Of a stretch of DNA of 64,000 nucleotides, positions 44,014 to 53,552 are shown piece by piece. Both the position numbers and the translations under genes were made by a program. The notes under the pieces are model-generated. The model did no database searches. It was given only the letters and a program-made list of their open reading frames with translations, and had not been told where the DNA came from. How positions within the stretch are numbered: position 1 is the first letter of the stretch; each line of letters begins with the position of its first letter. This DNA is from Bacillus sp. MM2020_4 (lineage in GTDB: Bacteria > Bacillota > Bacilli > Bacillales > Cytobacillaceae), in the NCBI RefSeq assembly GCF_011250555.1, contig NZ_JAANMZ010000002.1, positions 1-64,000 of the forward strand, read 5' to 3'.

Positions 44014-44997
44014 TTAATACTCAGCAAGCTCGCGCATTGCTTTTTCGACCTTTTCAGGGTTTACCATAAAGAATTTTTCCATTGTTGGTGCATACGGCAT
44101 TGCCGGAACCTCAGGACCAGCCAGGCGCTTAATTGGAGCATCCAGGTCAAACAAACAATGCTCGGCGATAATTGCTGAGACTTCACTCATAATGCTTCCT
44201 TCTTTTGTATCCTCTGTTACAAGCAGCACTTTACCTGTCTTAGACGCGGCCTCAATGATCGCTTCTTTATCAAGTGGATAAACGGTACGTAAATCAAGAA
44301 TTTGAGCTGAGATTCCATCCTTAGCAAGTTTTTCTGCTGCTTGAAGGGCAAAATGAACACATAGTCCATAAGTGATTACCGTGATGTCATCGCCTTCACG
44401 TTTTACATCTGCTTTTCCGATTGGTAATGTATAATCTTCTGTTGGTACTTCGCCTTTAATTAAGCGATAGGCACGTTTGTGTTCGAAAAATAGCACAGGA
44501 TCATTATCACGAATCGCTGCCTTCAATAGACCTTTTACATCATAGGGAGTAGAAGGCATCACAATCTTCAATCCGGGTTGGTTTGCAAATACGGCCTCAA
44601 CCGATTGGGAATGATAAAGTGCCCCATGCACCCCACCGCCGTATGGTGCCCGAATCACCATCGGACAGCTCCAGTCGTTATTTGATCGATAGCGAATTTT
44701 TGCCGCTTCTGAAATAATTTGATTTACTGCCGGCATGATAAAATCAGCAAATTGCATTTCAGCAATCGGACGCATGCCGTACATCGCGGCACCGATTCCT
44801 ACCCCCGCGATTGCAGATTCGGCAAGTGGTGTATCAATAACTCTTTCTTCGCCAAATTGCTCATACAAACCCTGAGTAGCTTTAAAAACGCCACCTTTTA
44901 CACCAACATCTTCACCAAGAACAAACACCTTTGGATCCCGTTCCATTTCTTCTCGAATGGCCATTGTTACTGCGTCAATATAAGAAATTACTGCCAT
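44014..44997 (-). CDS. bkdAB: Branched-chain keto-acid dehydrogenase E1 beta
   Basis: Beta chain of the thiamine-diphosphate decarboxylase. Seen are LGEDVGVKGGVFKAT (about residue 26), DTPLAESAIAGVGIGAA with the ThDP-contacting Glu (about 55), MPSTPYDVKGLLKAAI, and LLVTEDTKEGS near the C-terminus. 327 aa. 12 nt downstream of bkdAA and 15 nt before bkdB; an AAGGGGGA site precedes the ATG. Confidence 0.96.
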   Translation of the reverse strand: MAVISYIDAVTMAIREEMERDPKVFVLGEDVGVKGGVFKATQGLYEQFGEERVIDTPLAESAIAGVGIGAAMYGMRPIAEMQFADFIMPAVNQIISEAAKIRYRSNNDWSCPMVIRAPYGGGVHGALYHSQSVEAVFANQPGLKIVMPSTPYDVKGLLKAAIRDNDPVLFFEHKRAYRLIKGEVPTEDYTLPIGKADVKREGDDITVITYGLCVHFALQAAEKLAKDGISAQILDLRTVYPLDKEAIIEAASKTGKVLLVTEDTKEGSIMSEVSAIIAEHCLFDLDAPIKRLAGPEVPAMPYAPTMEKFFMVNPEKVEKAMRELAEY

Positions 44998-45009
44998 GTT
45001 CCGTCCCCC

Positions 45010-46005
45010 TTACATGTTCCCATAAACATATTTCAATGCATCCTCTGGTGCTGCATACGGGGCATTTTCTGCATAATCAGTAGCCTCGTTTACTAATTTC
45101 ATTACGCGATCATTGATTTCTTTTTCCAGCTCATCATTCATGACGCTAGTTTCTTTTAAATAAGCGCCAAAAGTGATAATTGGATCTTGTGTTTTTGCTT
45201 TGGCCACTTCATCAGGTGCCCGATATGAACGATCATCATCATCAGATGAGTGCGGTGTCAGACGGTAAGAAACCGTTTCTATCAACGTGGCGCCCTCACC
45301 GCGGCGACCGCGGTCAGCAGCTTCTTTTACCGCTTTATAGACTTCGAGCGGGTCGTTCCCATCAACAGTAAATCCTGGCATTCCGTAGCCAATTGCTCGA
45401 TCCGATACTTTCTCGCAGCCTAATTGTTTTTCAATCGGGACGGAAATGGCGTATTTATTATTTTCACACATAAATATGACAGGAAGCTTGTGAACACCAG
45501 CAAAGTTTGCACCCTCGTGGAAATCCCCTTGGTTAGAAGAACCTTCACCAAACGTGACAAAGGTTACAAGATCTTTTCTTTCCATTTTTCCTGCCAGGGC
45601 AACACCTACTGCATGTGGAACTTGTGTCGTTACCGGCGATGAACCAGTAACAATCCGATTTTTCTTCTGACCAAAGTGACCTGGCATTTGCCGCCCGCCG
45701 GAATTCGGATCTTCCGCTTTGGCAAAACCTGAAAGCATCAATTCCTTTGGTGTCATACCAAACGTTAACACCACACCCATATCACGATAATATGGCAGTA
45801 CGTAATCCTTATCCTTATCTAGGGCAAAGGCAGCACCAACTTGGGCGGCTTCTTGACCTTGACATGAAATAACGAACGGGATTTTACCTGCACGGTTTAA
45901 TAACCACATCCGCTCGTCTATACGGCGAGCCAAAAGCATCGTTTCATACATTTCCAAAACCTTTTCATCGCTTAGACCTAAAGCTTCATGACGCTTTTCT
46001 ACCAT
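45010..46005 (-). CDS. bkdAA: Branched-chain keto-acid dehydrogenase E1 alpha
   Basis: Alpha chain of the E1 decarboxylase acting on the keto acids of Val, Leu and Ile. ThDP/Mg motif TFGEGSSNQGDFHEGANF...ENNKYAISVP (GDG-like start to NN, about 160-195), phosphorylation-loop-like YRLTPHSSDDDDRSYR (about 260). 331 aa from the ATG at 46005, 10 nt after GGGAGGT; the ATG at 46014 is only 1 nt from that site. Follows lpdV. Confidence 0.95.
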   Translation of the reverse strand: MVEKRHEALGLSDEKVLEMYETMLLARRIDERMWLLNRAGKIPFVISCQGQEAAQVGAAFALDKDKDYVLPYYRDMGVVLTFGMTPKELMLSGFAKAEDPNSGGRQMPGHFGQKKNRIVTGSSPVTTQVPHAVGVALAGKMERKDLVTFVTFGEGSSNQGDFHEGANFAGVHKLPVIFMCENNKYAISVPIEKQLGCEKVSDRAIGYGMPGFTVDGNDPLEVYKAVKEAADRGRRGEGATLIETVSYRLTPHSSDDDDRSYRAPDEVAKAKTQDPIITFGAYLKETSVMNDELEKEINDRVMKLVNEATDYAENAPYAAPEDALKYVYGNM

Positions 46006-46048
46006 TAATTCCATACCTCCCGAATGTTCGCCTAAAAAAATTATTTAT

Positions 46049-47470
46049 TTATGAATGAATTGCTTTCCCGTCGACTGCAAGTGCAGCCTCGCCAATCGCT
46101 TCTGATAAAGTTGGATGTGGATGAATCGTATGAGCCACTTCCCATGGTGTCGCATCTAAAACCATTGCAAGTCCCGCCTCTGTAATCATATCTGTTACGT
46201 GCGGACCAATCATATGCACCCCTAGAATATCATTGGTCTCATCATCGGCGACAATTTTCACAAATCCATCGGATTCTCCAAAAACAAGTGCCTTACCAAT
46301 TGCCCTGAAAGAGAACTTTCCAACCTTTACTTTATAACCTTTTTCTTTTGCCTGATCCTCTGTTATCCCAACGCTGGATACCTCTGGATTACTATAAATA
46401 CATCTTGACACTAAATTATAATCAAATGGTGACGGATCTTTACCGGCAATATGTTCGACAGCTACAATCCCCTCATGTGATGCCACATGGGCCAATTGTA
46501 ATCCGCCAATCACATCGCCAATAGCATAAATATGTGATTCTTTCGTTTGGAAAAATTCATTTGTGGCAATAAAGCCTTTTTCCACTTGGATTTCGGTATT
46601 TTCTAGTCCAATTCCTTCCGTATTTGCCTGACGACCAACAGAGACAAGGAGTTTGTCAGCTTTATATTCCTTCACGCTACCTTTAACCTCCGCAGAAATA
46701 GCGACACCGTTATCCCTTACAAGCGTCTCGGCTAAAACCTTTGCACCTGTTACAAGTTTAATACCTTTTTTCTTCATCAGCCGTTGCATTTCCTTTGAAA
46801 CTTCCTTATCTTCCGTCGGAATAATGCGATCAGCATATTCAATCACAGTAACCTCAACACCGAAATCAGAAAGCATGGATGCCCATTCGATGCCAATAAC
46901 ACCGCCGCCCACGATAATAATGGAACTTGGAAGTGCTTCAAGCTGTAAAGCTTCGTCAGAAGACATCACATAATTGCCGTCTATTTCGAGTCCGGGAAGT
47001 GTTCTTGGTCTTGAACCAGTAGCAACAATTACATTTTTAGGAATAAGCATTTCATTTTCGTTCCCATTGTTCATTTCAACCGAAATAGTTCCAGGCATTG
47101 GCGAAAAGATAGATGGTCCAAGAATCCTGCCAAGCCCTTCATACACATCAATCTTACCTTGCTTCATCAAATGTTGGACACCTTTATGTAGTTGATCAAT
47201 TATTTTATTTTTTCTTTCTTGTACTTTACCAAAATTCAAGGATACTTCGCTCGTGATGACTCCAAAGTCCTCACTATGTTTGGCAGTGGCAAACACCTCT
47301 GCACTTCTTAGCAGCGCTTTACTGGGAATACAGCCCTTATGAAGACATGTGCCGCCTAGATTTCCTTTTTCTACAATCGCTGTTTTCAAGCCAAGCTGTG
47401 AGGCGCGAATAGCAGCTACATAGCCGCCTGTTCCACCGCCAAGAACGACTAAATCGTATTCCTGTGACAT
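46049..47470 (-). CDS. lpdV: Dihydrolipoyl dehydrogenase of the Bkd complex (E3)
   Basis: FAD-dependent reoxidation of dihydrolipoyl-E2 with NAD. FAD loop VVLGGGTGGYVAA (residues 8-20), redox disulfide GGTCLHKGCIPSK (about 40-52), NAD loop IIVGGGVIGIEWASML (about 185), and C-terminal base motif HTIHPHPTLSEAIGEAA. 473 aa. Lies between buk and bkdAA in the operon, so it is the dedicated E3 rather than the PDH one. Confidence 0.95.
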   Translation of the reverse strand: MSQEYDLVVLGGGTGGYVAAIRASQLGLKTAIVEKGNLGGTCLHKGCIPSKALLRSAEVFATAKHSEDFGVITSEVSLNFGKVQERKNKIIDQLHKGVQHLMKQGKIDVYEGLGRILGPSIFSPMPGTISVEMNNGNENEMLIPKNVIVATGSRPRTLPGLEIDGNYVMSSDEALQLEALPSSIIIVGGGVIGIEWASMLSDFGVEVTVIEYADRIIPTEDKEVSKEMQRLMKKKGIKLVTGAKVLAETLVRDNGVAISAEVKGSVKEYKADKLLVSVGRQANTEGIGLENTEIQVEKGFIATNEFFQTKESHIYAIGDVIGGLQLAHVASHEGIVAVEHIAGKDPSPFDYNLVSRCIYSNPEVSSVGITEDQAKEKGYKVKVGKFSFRAIGKALVFGESDGFVKIVADDETNDILGVHMIGPHVTDMITEAGLAMVLDATPWEVAHTIHPHPTLSEAIGEAALAVDGKAIHS

Positions 47471-47492
47471 TTCTTATTCCTCCCCATTCTCT

Positions 47493-48596
47493 TTAAATTT
47501 TTGCAGTTGTAAAATTTCCCGGATATAACTTTACTTCTTCCTCACCACGTAAGACCCTTATAGCGCCTTCAGCTAATGCTTGAAGTTCATTTTCACCTGG
47601 ATGAACAATAACGTCGGCGATCCAATTAATCCGATCTGTAATGGATTTCACAAAGTCTTTCCCGTATGCCAGTCCCCCTGTAAGGATAATCGTATCCACC
47701 CTGCCGGAAAGTACAGTACTAGCTGCCCCAATTTCCTTTGCCACCTGATAAGCCATCGCCTCATATACAAGCTTTGCCTCTTGATCCCCAGCTTCTATTC
47801 TCTGTTCTACTTTAACGGCATCATTTGTTCCGAGATAGCCAACAAGACCCCCTTGACCAACAAGTCTTTTCATGATTTCTTCCCGGTAATGTTCTCCTGA
47901 AAAGCAAAGGGCTATTAAATCACCAGCCGGTACAGTTCCTGCGCGCTCAGGGCTAAAGGGGCCATCACCATGCAGACCATTATTGACATCTATTACTTTA
48001 CCATGTTTATGGACGCCAACGGTAATTCCGCCGCCCATATGGGTCACAATCAGATTTAATTCGTTGTATTTTTTCCCCATCTCCCCTGCCACTCTTCTTG
48101 CGACAGCTTTTTGATTTAAGGCATGGAAAATACTTTTTCTCTCAATTAAGGAGAATCCAGAGATCCGTGCAATTGGATCCAGTTCATCGACAACAACCGG
48201 GTCGACAATAAAAGAAGGAATATTAAGACCATTGGCAATTTCATAAGCAATAATTCCACCTAGGTTCGATGCATGCTGTCCGTAAAAACCAGAACGTAAA
48301 TCCTTTAGCATCAATTCATTAACAGCATAAGTTCCGCCTTCAATCGGACGCAGCAATCCACCCCGTCCGCAAACAGCCGATAATTTAGAAATGTTGATCC
48401 CTTCATGATCCAGTGTTTCCAAAATAGTATTTTTTCTAAATTCATATTGATCAATTATAGTTGAAAAATGATTAATTTCCTCCGCCTCATGGCGGATTGT
48501 TTTTTCAAAAATGGAAATTTCATTATCGAAGACTCCGATTTTGGTTGATGTTGAGCCTGGGTTGATGATGAGAATCCGATATTTATTATCTGGCAA
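47493..48596 (-). CDS. buk: Butyrate kinase
   Basis: ASKHA kinase forming branched-chain or butyryl phosphate/ATP; with Ptb it recovers ATP from acyl-CoA. Signatures: [14 protein letters not shown] at the start, [51 protein letters not shown] (split over about 200-240) and TGGLAYG near residue 320. The frame is open far upstream, but TTG at 48596, 8 nt after GGAGG, gives 367 aa and the correct N-terminus. Separated from bcd by 220 bp holding repeat copy C and a hairpin. Confidence 0.93.
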   Translation of the reverse strand: MPDNKYRILIINPGSTSTKIGVFDNEISIFEKTIRHEAEEINHFSTIIDQYEFRKNTILETLDHEGINISKLSAVCGRGGLLRPIEGGTYAVNELMLKDLRSGFYGQHASNLGGIIAYEIANGLNIPSFIVDPVVVDELDPIARISGFSLIERKSIFHALNQKAVARRVAGEMGKKYNELNLIVTHMGGGITVGVHKHGKVIDVNNGLHGDGPFSPERAGTVPAGDLIALCFSGEHYREEIMKRLVGQGGLVGYLGTNDAVKVEQRIEAGDQEAKLVYEAMAYQVAKEIGAASTVLSGRVDTIILTGGLAYGKDFVKSITDRINWIADVIVHPGENELQALAEGAIRVLRGEEEVKLYPGNFTTAKI

Positions 48597-48633
48597 CGTA
48601 GTGACCTCCATTAACAAAAACATCTTAATTAAA

Positions 48634-48669
48634 GGCAAACGCGCTGAATTTTCCATTCAGCGCTTTGCC
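48634..48669 (-). terminator. Intra-operon hairpin before buk (possible attenuator)
   Basis: Arms GGCAAAGCGCTGAAT and ATTCAGCGCGTTTGCC (one bulged base), 5-nt loop, followed on the minus strand by TTTAATTAAG. A strong stem with a weak T-tract lying between bcd and buk. It could partly terminate ptb-bcd messages or stabilise ends. Confidence 0.55.
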
Positions 48670-48692
48670 GTTCTAATATTTCAATGAATATC

Positions 48693-48813
48693 TGTCTAGC
48701 TCCAGCGCCTAGGGGCTCGGGGTCATAAGCCAATCCGTCAAGAAGGTAAAGAACAACCTTCTCGCCGGCTCGTCTTATGCCTGTCGCCCCTGATCAAGGC
48801 GCTTACGCTTTTC
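48693..48813 (-). repeat. Interspersed repeat, copy C (about 121 bp)
   Basis: Close copy of A and B, same orientation. Minus strand starts GAAAAGCGTAAGCGCC, 3 nt after the bcd stop, and ends GCGCTGGAGCTAGAC. Internal hairpin GAAGGTAAAGAACAACCTTC is retained. It sits inside the bkd operon. Confidence 0.9.
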
Positions 48814-48816
48814 CGA

Positions 48817-49920
48817 TTACCTAGAAATTCTGTGGCTAAGAATGTGATGGCCATTTTGCAAAAATTGGCTTCTGGAATTACGGATTCTCTCAATTCTTTC
48901 TTCCGCCATCCGGTCAGCTGCCACATAGGTAGGGATGCTATCACGTTTTGAAATTTCGATTACTTTTTCAATTGTTGAATAGAGCTGTTCAACCTTTTTC
49001 ATTGCCCGTTCTTGGTTGTATCCGTAAAGCTCATCCGCAACATTGATCACTCCGCCCGCATTAATAACGTAATCCGGTGCATAGACAATACCCATTTCAT
49101 GAATGATATCACCATGGCGAGTATCCCTTAATTGATTGTTAGCCGAACCGGCAATTACTTTCGCTTTTAATTGTGGGATTGTTTCATCATTAATGGTCGC
49201 TCCTAAAGCACATGGGGCGTAAATGTCACATTCAACACCATAGATTTCATCAGGGTCTACCGCAAGTGCACCAAATGCTTCAACCGCCCGATTAACTGCT
49301 TCTTTATTTATATCTGTAACAATCAGTTGCGCTCCTTCTTTATGCAAATATTCACACAAGGTATACGCTACATTTCCAACACCTTGAACCGCTACTACTT
49401 TCCCTTCAAGCGAGTCCGTTCCAAATGCCTCTTTTGCAGCAGCTTTCATTCCGCGGTAAACGCCATAAGCTGTAACTGGTGATGGATTACCTGATGATCC
49501 GAATGCAGGGGATATTCCCGTAACATAATCGGTTTCCTCGTGAATTAAATCCATATCAGCCACCGTTGTACCCACATCTTCTGCTGTAATATATCTGCCA
49601 TTTAATCCTTGAATGTATCGGCCAAATGCTCGGAACATAGCTTCATTTTTATCTTTCCGAGGATCGCCAATAATAACGGTTTTCCCTCCGCCAAGATTTA
49701 ATCCAGCTGCCGCATTTTTATACGTCATCCCTTTGGCTAGACGAAGGGCATCTTCTATTGCAGCCTCTTCTGATGCATATGTCCACATCCTGGTGCCGCC
49801 TAATGCTGGCCCTAGGGTTGTATCGTGAATAGCTATAATCGCTTTTAAACCAGATTGCTTATCTTGACAGAATACGACTTGCTCATAATCAAATTTCTCT
49901 AAGTACTTGAATAATTCCAT
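48817..49920 (-). CDS. bcd: Leucine dehydrogenase
   Basis: NAD-dependent oxidative deamination of Leu, Val and Ile to the keto acids used by the Bkd complex. ELFV-type motifs: [10 protein letters not shown] (about 40), the catalytic Lys segment [23 protein letters not shown] (about 73-95), TAEDVGTT (Asp), and Rossmann [17 protein letters not shown] (about 180). 367 aa from the ATG at 49920 after GAGGAGG; sixteen upstream in-frame codons are not used. Second gene of the operon, 29 nt after ptb. Confidence 0.95.
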   Translation of the reverse strand: MELFKYLEKFDYEQVVFCQDKQSGLKAIIAIHDTTLGPALGGTRMWTYASEEAAIEDALRLAKGMTYKNAAAGLNLGGGKTVIIGDPRKDKNEAMFRAFGRYIQGLNGRYITAEDVGTTVADMDLIHEETDYVTGISPAFGSSGNPSPVTAYGVYRGMKAAAKEAFGTDSLEGKVVAVQGVGNVAYTLCEYLHKEGAQLIVTDINKEAVNRAVEAFGALAVDPDEIYGVECDIYAPCALGATINDETIPQLKAKVIAGSANNQLRDTRHGDIIHEMGIVYAPDYVINAGGVINVADELYGYNQERAMKKVEQLYSTIEKVIEISKRDSIPTYVAADRMAEERIERIRNSRSQFLQNGHHILSHRISR

Positions 49921-49949
49921 TGTTTGTTTCCTCCTCGAATGTTGACTAT

Positions 49950-50855
49950 CTATTTTTTTACACAGCATAGCGCTAAGGCAAGCGAATACAGCTTACTTTC
50001 CGCAGAATCAGCTCTAGATGTTAACACAATTGGTGCTTTTGCTCCCGCAATTATCGCACCAACCTTAGCATTTGCAAAATAAATTAACGATTTATACAAT
50101 ACATTTCCTACTTCGATGGTAGGTACTAATAGGATATCAGCTTTTCCTGCAACCTCACTGATAATTCCTTTGTGTTCGGCAGCCAGTGTTGATACAGCAT
50201 TATCTAAGCCAAGCGGCCCATCCACGATGCAGCCGGATATTTGTCCTCGTTTATTCATTACCGTTAACGCTGCTGCATCCATTGTTGCCTGCATGACAGG
50301 ATTAACTACCTCGACTGCGGCGATTGGCGCCACTTTTGGGTTGTCAATTCCAACTGACTTAGCAAGTGAAACGGTATTCATAATAATTTGCGCCTTTTGT
50401 TCTAAGTCAGGGGCAATATTCATTGCAGCGTCAGTTATAATAGTAAAATGATCGTAACCAGGAATTTCAAAAAAAGCAGCATGCGATAAAACGTTTCCGG
50501 TTCTAAGACCAAATTCCTTATTCAGAACAGCTTTTAAAAGGACGTTGGTTGGAACATTACCTTTCATTAATACATTTGCCTCTTTGTTAGATACAGACTT
50601 AACGGCTAACTCAGCAGACATGGCAATGGATCCGGTTTCCACAATTTTTATTTCATTCCTGTTTATCGGCTTATTCTTTTTCTTTTCAATTAGAGAAATA
50701 ATTTCTTTTTGATCACCGAACAGGATAAAACGTGCAAGATTTCGGTCCAATGCATCAATCACTGCTTCAATAACTTCAGCATTTTCTGCCGCAGCAACCG
50801 CAACTGTATTTTTACTTCCCTGGGTTGCTCTGTCAATTAGTGAATCTAGCAACAA
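49950..50855 (-). CDS. ptb: Phosphate butyryltransferase
   Basis: Converts butyryl- or branched acyl-CoA to the acyl phosphate, the substrate of Buk. PTA-PTB family features: [19 protein letters not shown] (about 80), [18 protein letters not shown] (about 145), [13 protein letters not shown] and the C-terminal [34 protein letters not shown]. Start is uncertain: TTG codons at 50855 (used) and 50852 follow a GGGGAAAGGG stretch. About 301 aa. First gene of the operon, 48 bp downstream of a sigma-54 promoter. Confidence 0.92.
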   Translation of the reverse strand: MLLDSLIDRATQGSKNTVAVAAAENAEVIEAVIDALDRNLARFILFGDQKEIISLIEKKKNKPINRNEIKIVETGSIAMSAELAVKSVSNKEANVLMKGNVPTNVLLKAVLNKEFGLRTGNVLSHAAFFEIPGYDHFTIITDAAMNIAPDLEQKAQIIMNTVSLAKSVGIDNPKVAPIAAVEVVNPVMQATMDAAALTVMNKRGQISGCIVDGPLGLDNAVSTLAAEHKGIISEVAGKADILLVPTIEVGNVLYKSLIYFANAKVGAIIAGAKAPIVLTSRADSAESKLYSLALALCCVKK

Positions 50856-50902
50856 GTTGTCATCAACCCTTTCCCCTTTTCTGCAACACCGATATATTAA
50901 TA

Positions 50903-50918
50903 TGCAAGAACCATGCCA
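50903..50918 (-). promoter_or_regulatory. Sigma-54 (SigL) promoter of the bkd operon
   Basis: Minus strand TGGCATGGTTCTTGCA: -24 TGGCAT, 5-bp spacer, -12 TTGCA, matching TGGCAC-N5-TTGCW with one difference. Together with the adjacent sigma-54 activator gene bkdR this is the expected start of ptb-bcd-buk-lpdV-bkd transcription. Confidence 0.9.
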
Positions 50919-50929
50919 AGAATAAATTA

Positions 50930-50944
50930 ATGAAAACGCTTTAT
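50930..50944. promoter_or_regulatory. cre-like site upstream of the bkd promoter
   Basis: ATGAAAACGCTTTAT matches WTGNAANCGNWNNCW except at one fixed position. It lies directly upstream of the -24 element, where CcpA could interfere with activation. Tentative. Confidence 0.35.
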
Positions 50945-50978
50945 TCTCCGTATTCTCGTTGCGCAAAATTTTTCAATA

Positions 50979-50996
50979 CATGCAATTTATTGCATG
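50979..50996. promoter_or_regulatory. Candidate BkdR upstream activating palindrome
   Basis: CATGCAATTTATTGCATG, 8-bp perfect arms with a 2-bp centre, about 60-75 bp upstream of the -24 element and overlapping the bkdR stop codon. Symmetry and distance suit a Fis-type activator. The flanking left half ATACATGCAATTT recurs upstream of bkdR at 53107. Confidence 0.65.
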
Positions 50997-53056
50997 CTAT
51001 TTTTTTCAATTTTGTATTTGTCTAGTTTATAATATAAATTTCTCACGGATAATCCAAGTGTTTTAGCTGTTAATGTTTTATTCCCATTTAACCGGAATAG
51101 AGTTTGCTTGATGATTTTGGCTTCATATGTCTCCAGCATATCTGATAATGATTGCTCTAACTCATAGGATTCATTAAAACTTGTGACAGGAGGCTCACTT
51201 CCTGCTTTTTTCAACTCGGGTAAATGATGAACATCTATTAACGTCTCATAATAATTCATAAAAATAATGGCTCTGCCAAGAATATTTTCCAATTCCCGTA
51301 CATTTCCGGGCCAGTTATAGCCCATTAATTGGAGTAAAGCCGCGTGCGTTACCCCTTCAACATTTCTACCATAATCCCGATTTATTTTTTGAATCAACCG
51401 CTCACATAAAACGGGAATCTCTGCTTTTCGCATCCGTAACGGTGGAATATGAATTGGCATGCGGTTTAAACGATAGTATAAGTCTTCCCTAAAGGATCCT
51501 TTTGCAATACCCTTTTCTAAATTAACATTCGTAGCAGCAATGACTCTTACATTGATGGTAACAGGCTTTGTTCCGCCAACACGAATGATTTCATTTTCCT
51601 GTAGTACCCGTAATAGCTTTGCCTGAGTATTAGCTGAAAGCTCCCCAATCTCATCTAGAAAAATGCTGCCATTATTTGCTTCTTCGAAAAGACCTCTCTT
51701 GCCCCCACGAATAGCACCGGAAAAAGCCCCTTCCTCATAACCAAACAATTCACTTTCTAATAACGATTCAGAAATAGCCGCACAATTGACACGGACAAAC
51801 TTGTTATATTTACGATCACTTGCATTATGTATAGCATGGGCAAATAACTCCTTACCCGTTCCTGATTCACCTCGAAGAAGGACGGTTGCAGGTGTCTTAG
51901 CTCCTAACTTTGCCTGCTCTATGGCAAGCATCATTTCATCAGAATGGCCAATGATATCCTCAAAGGAATATTTGGCCTCTAGGGTACGGATAATTTGTCT
52001 TGCTCGGCTTAATTCCCTGCTTAGTGATTTCATTTCAGACATATCATGGATAACTCCGACACTGCCTTTTAATTTCCCTTTAACAATGATCGGGGCAACA
52101 TTCACAATTACTTCCTTTTTATTTGGCCCCACTCTCATCGGCACACCCCGAACAGCCCTTCTAGTTTGCAGTACCTTCATATGCATACTTTCACCCTCAG
52201 AGATGTCTGCCGTTGCAGGCTGCCCTATTACTTGCTCTTTTGTCAGTCCTGTTAAGCGGGTATAGGCAGGATTTATCAGGATTCCCCGTCCATTCTCATC
52301 GACAACAGATATAGCATCATCACTCGAATGGATGATGGCTTGCAGCATGGTTTGAATTTCCTTTAAATCTGTGATTTCCTCTGCCAGATTAACAACCTCT
52401 GTTATATCCTTAAAAACCGCAAAGGCACCGATTAATGTACCATTTTCTTCAATAATCGGAATCCGTGTTGTGATGATTTTTCGGTCATTACTTAAAACCA
52501 TTTCTTGATTTGCCTCTGTTCTCCTCGTTTCTAAGATGATGGGAAGCCTGCTTGAAGGAATAACTTCTAATACCGTTTTTCCGATTGCTTGCGCTTTTTT
52601 CACGCCCATAATTTCTTCAGCGCGTTTATTAAACAAAATCACTTTTCCATGTTGGTCAATGACCACCATTCCATCATTTGTAGCGTTAAAAATTAGTTCC
52701 TGCTGATATGATTCATTTTGGTGTTTAGCAACCAGTTCCTCTTTTTCCTCTATTAATTTTGAAACAAGGAAGGCCACACTTCCTGGAATTAATACAGTTT
52801 TTTTATTTCTTGTCTCTCGTAATTCTTGAAAAACAGTGTCATCCCCTGTTACTTCGATAATAATATCGATGTGTTTAGTTAGAAAAGGCTGCCAGCTTGT
52901 TCCTGTTTTTATCCCCTCCTCTTTTGCCAATAAAATGCCTGGTGCATCTTCATTTCTGTCAATGACCACTTCGACATTTAAGACCTCTGATTCTTTTAAT
53001 ATTTTTAAGATTGCCGTTCCACCTTTGCCGGCACCAACAATCATAATGTTTTGCAT
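50987..53056 (-). CDS. bkdR: Sigma-54-dependent activator BkdR
   Basis: Transcriptional activator of the bkd operon. Order of domains in 689 aa: an N-terminal Rossmann-like region starting [14 protein letters not shown] (residues 4-17, to about 110), two PAS domains (about 125-215 and 245-345), then the AAA+ central domain. The AAA+ domain has Walker [12 protein letters not shown] (about 395), the sigma-54 contact loop EGAFSGA (about 455), and Walker [13 protein letters not shown] Fis-type HTH ends the protein ([19 protein letters not shown]). The PAS/Rossmann sensor probably reads a metabolite or redox state; ligand not known. Same domain plan and size as B. subtilis BkdR. Confidence 0.95.
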   Translation of the reverse strand: MQNIMIVGAGKGGTAILKILKESEVLNVEVVIDRNEDAPGILLAKEEGIKTGTSWQPFLTKHIDIIIEVTGDDTVFQELRETRNKKTVLIPGSVAFLVSKLIEEKEELVAKHQNESYQQELIFNATNDGMVVIDQHGKVILFNKRAEEIMGVKKAQAIGKTVLEVIPSSRLPIILETRRTEANQEMVLSNDRKIITTRIPIIEENGTLIGAFAVFKDITEVVNLAEEITDLKEIQTMLQAIIHSSDDAISVVDENGRGILINPAYTRLTGLTKEQVIGQPATADISEGESMHMKVLQTRRAVRGVPMRVGPNKKEVIVNVAPIIVKGKLKGSVGVIHDMSEMKSLSRELSRARQIIRTLEAKYSFEDIIGHSDEMMLAIEQAKLGAKTPATVLLRGESGTGKELFAHAIHNASDRKYNKFVRVNCAAISESLLESELFGYEEGAFSGAIRGGKRGLFEEANNGSIFLDEIGELSANTQAKLLRVLQENEIIRVGGTKPVTINVRVIAATNVNLEKGIAKGSFREDLYYRLNRMPIHIPPLRMRKAEIPVLCERLIQKINRDYGRNVEGVTHAALLQLMGYNWPGNVRELENILGRAIIFMNYYETLIDVHHLPELKKAGSEPPVTSFNESYELEQSLSDMLETYEAKIIKQTLFRLNGNKTLTAKTLGLSVRNLYYKLDKYKIEKNSMQ

Positions 53057-53106
53057 TTTTTCTACCCCTTTTATGTCAAGAAACTTATTTCATCCCATTT
53101 TAGGAA

Positions 53107-53119
53107 ATACATGCAATTT
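53107..53119 (-). promoter_or_regulatory. Half-site resembling the BkdR palindrome, upstream of bkdR
   Basis: ATACATGCAATTT is identical over 13 nt to the left half of the palindrome at 50979 and lies 50 bp before the bkdR start. Suggests autoregulation; inference. Confidence 0.4.
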
Positions 53120-53156
53120 TCTTCATTATTATCTATTTTATATTCAAACACAAACC

Positions 53157-53184
53157 TTGACAATTTTCAGCTATGTAATAATAT
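53157..53184 (+). promoter_or_regulatory. Predicted promoter of yqzF
   Basis: Perfect -35 TTGACA (53157-53162), 16-bp spacer, -10 TAATAT (53179-53184). Confidence 0.45.
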
Positions 53185-53245
53185 TTTCATGAGATATAAT
53201 TTACATATACCGAAAAAGTAAAATCGAAATTGGAAGGATTTATTT

Positions 53246-53479
53246 ATGATACGTATTATAGCCCTTTTCATCGTTGTGATTCCCGGTGCTTTAGCTGCCT
53301 TGGGAATTAAATTAATGCGCGATATGACTTTTGGGATTCTACAGGCGCCATTTCCAAATTTGTTGTTACAATTTTTAGTTGGATTGATCTTTTTTATTGG
53401 CGGACTTGGTTTTGTAGCCGGCTTTATTTTTCGCAGGGATCGTAAAAGAAATAAAGTACAGGGAAGGTTTAAAAAGTAA
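53246..53479 (+). CDS. yqzF: YqzF family membrane protein (DUF2627)
   Basis: 77-residue protein with two hydrophobic spans (about residues 3-22 and 43-65) joined by a loop containing a conserved-looking KLMRDMTFGILQAPFPNL, ending in a strongly basic tail. Function unknown. GGAAGG site before the ATG. Divergent from bkdR, as in B. subtilis. Its TAA is followed 3 nt later by the remnant repeat E. Confidence 0.82.
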   Translation: MIRIIALFIVVIPGALAALGIKLMRDMTFGILQAPFPNLLLQFLVGLIFFIGGLGFVAGFIFRRDRKRNKVQGRFKK

Positions 53480-53482
53480 TAA

Positions 53483-53523
53483 GAAAAGCGGCGGGAGCGC
53501 TATGCCAGGAGATGGAGCTAAAC
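53483..53523 (+). repeat. Interspersed repeat remnant, copy E (41 bp)
   Basis: Begins GAAAAGCGGCGGGAGCGC and ends GATGGAGCTAAAC, which correspond to the two termini of the longer repeats (GAAAAGCG... and ...GGAGCTAGAC) with almost the whole interior missing. It starts 3 nt after the yqzF stop. Confidence 0.6.
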
Positions 53524-53552
53524 AAAAAAGAGGCCGTTATGGTCTCTTTTCA
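53522..53552. terminator. Bidirectional terminator yqzF / yqiK
   Basis: AAAAGAGGCC / GGTCTCTTTT stem with 5-nt loop between convergent genes; it contains the yqiK stop codon in the loop region. Confidence 0.75.

Noticed and set aside
48738..48944. 68-codon minus-strand frame overlapping bcd and repeat C.
   Set aside because: Second half is repeat-derived peptide and the first half is bcd in another frame; no ribosome site.
51786..52265. 159-codon plus-strand frame inside bkdR.
   Set aside because: Antisense shadow of the PAS/AAA region; no initiation signal.
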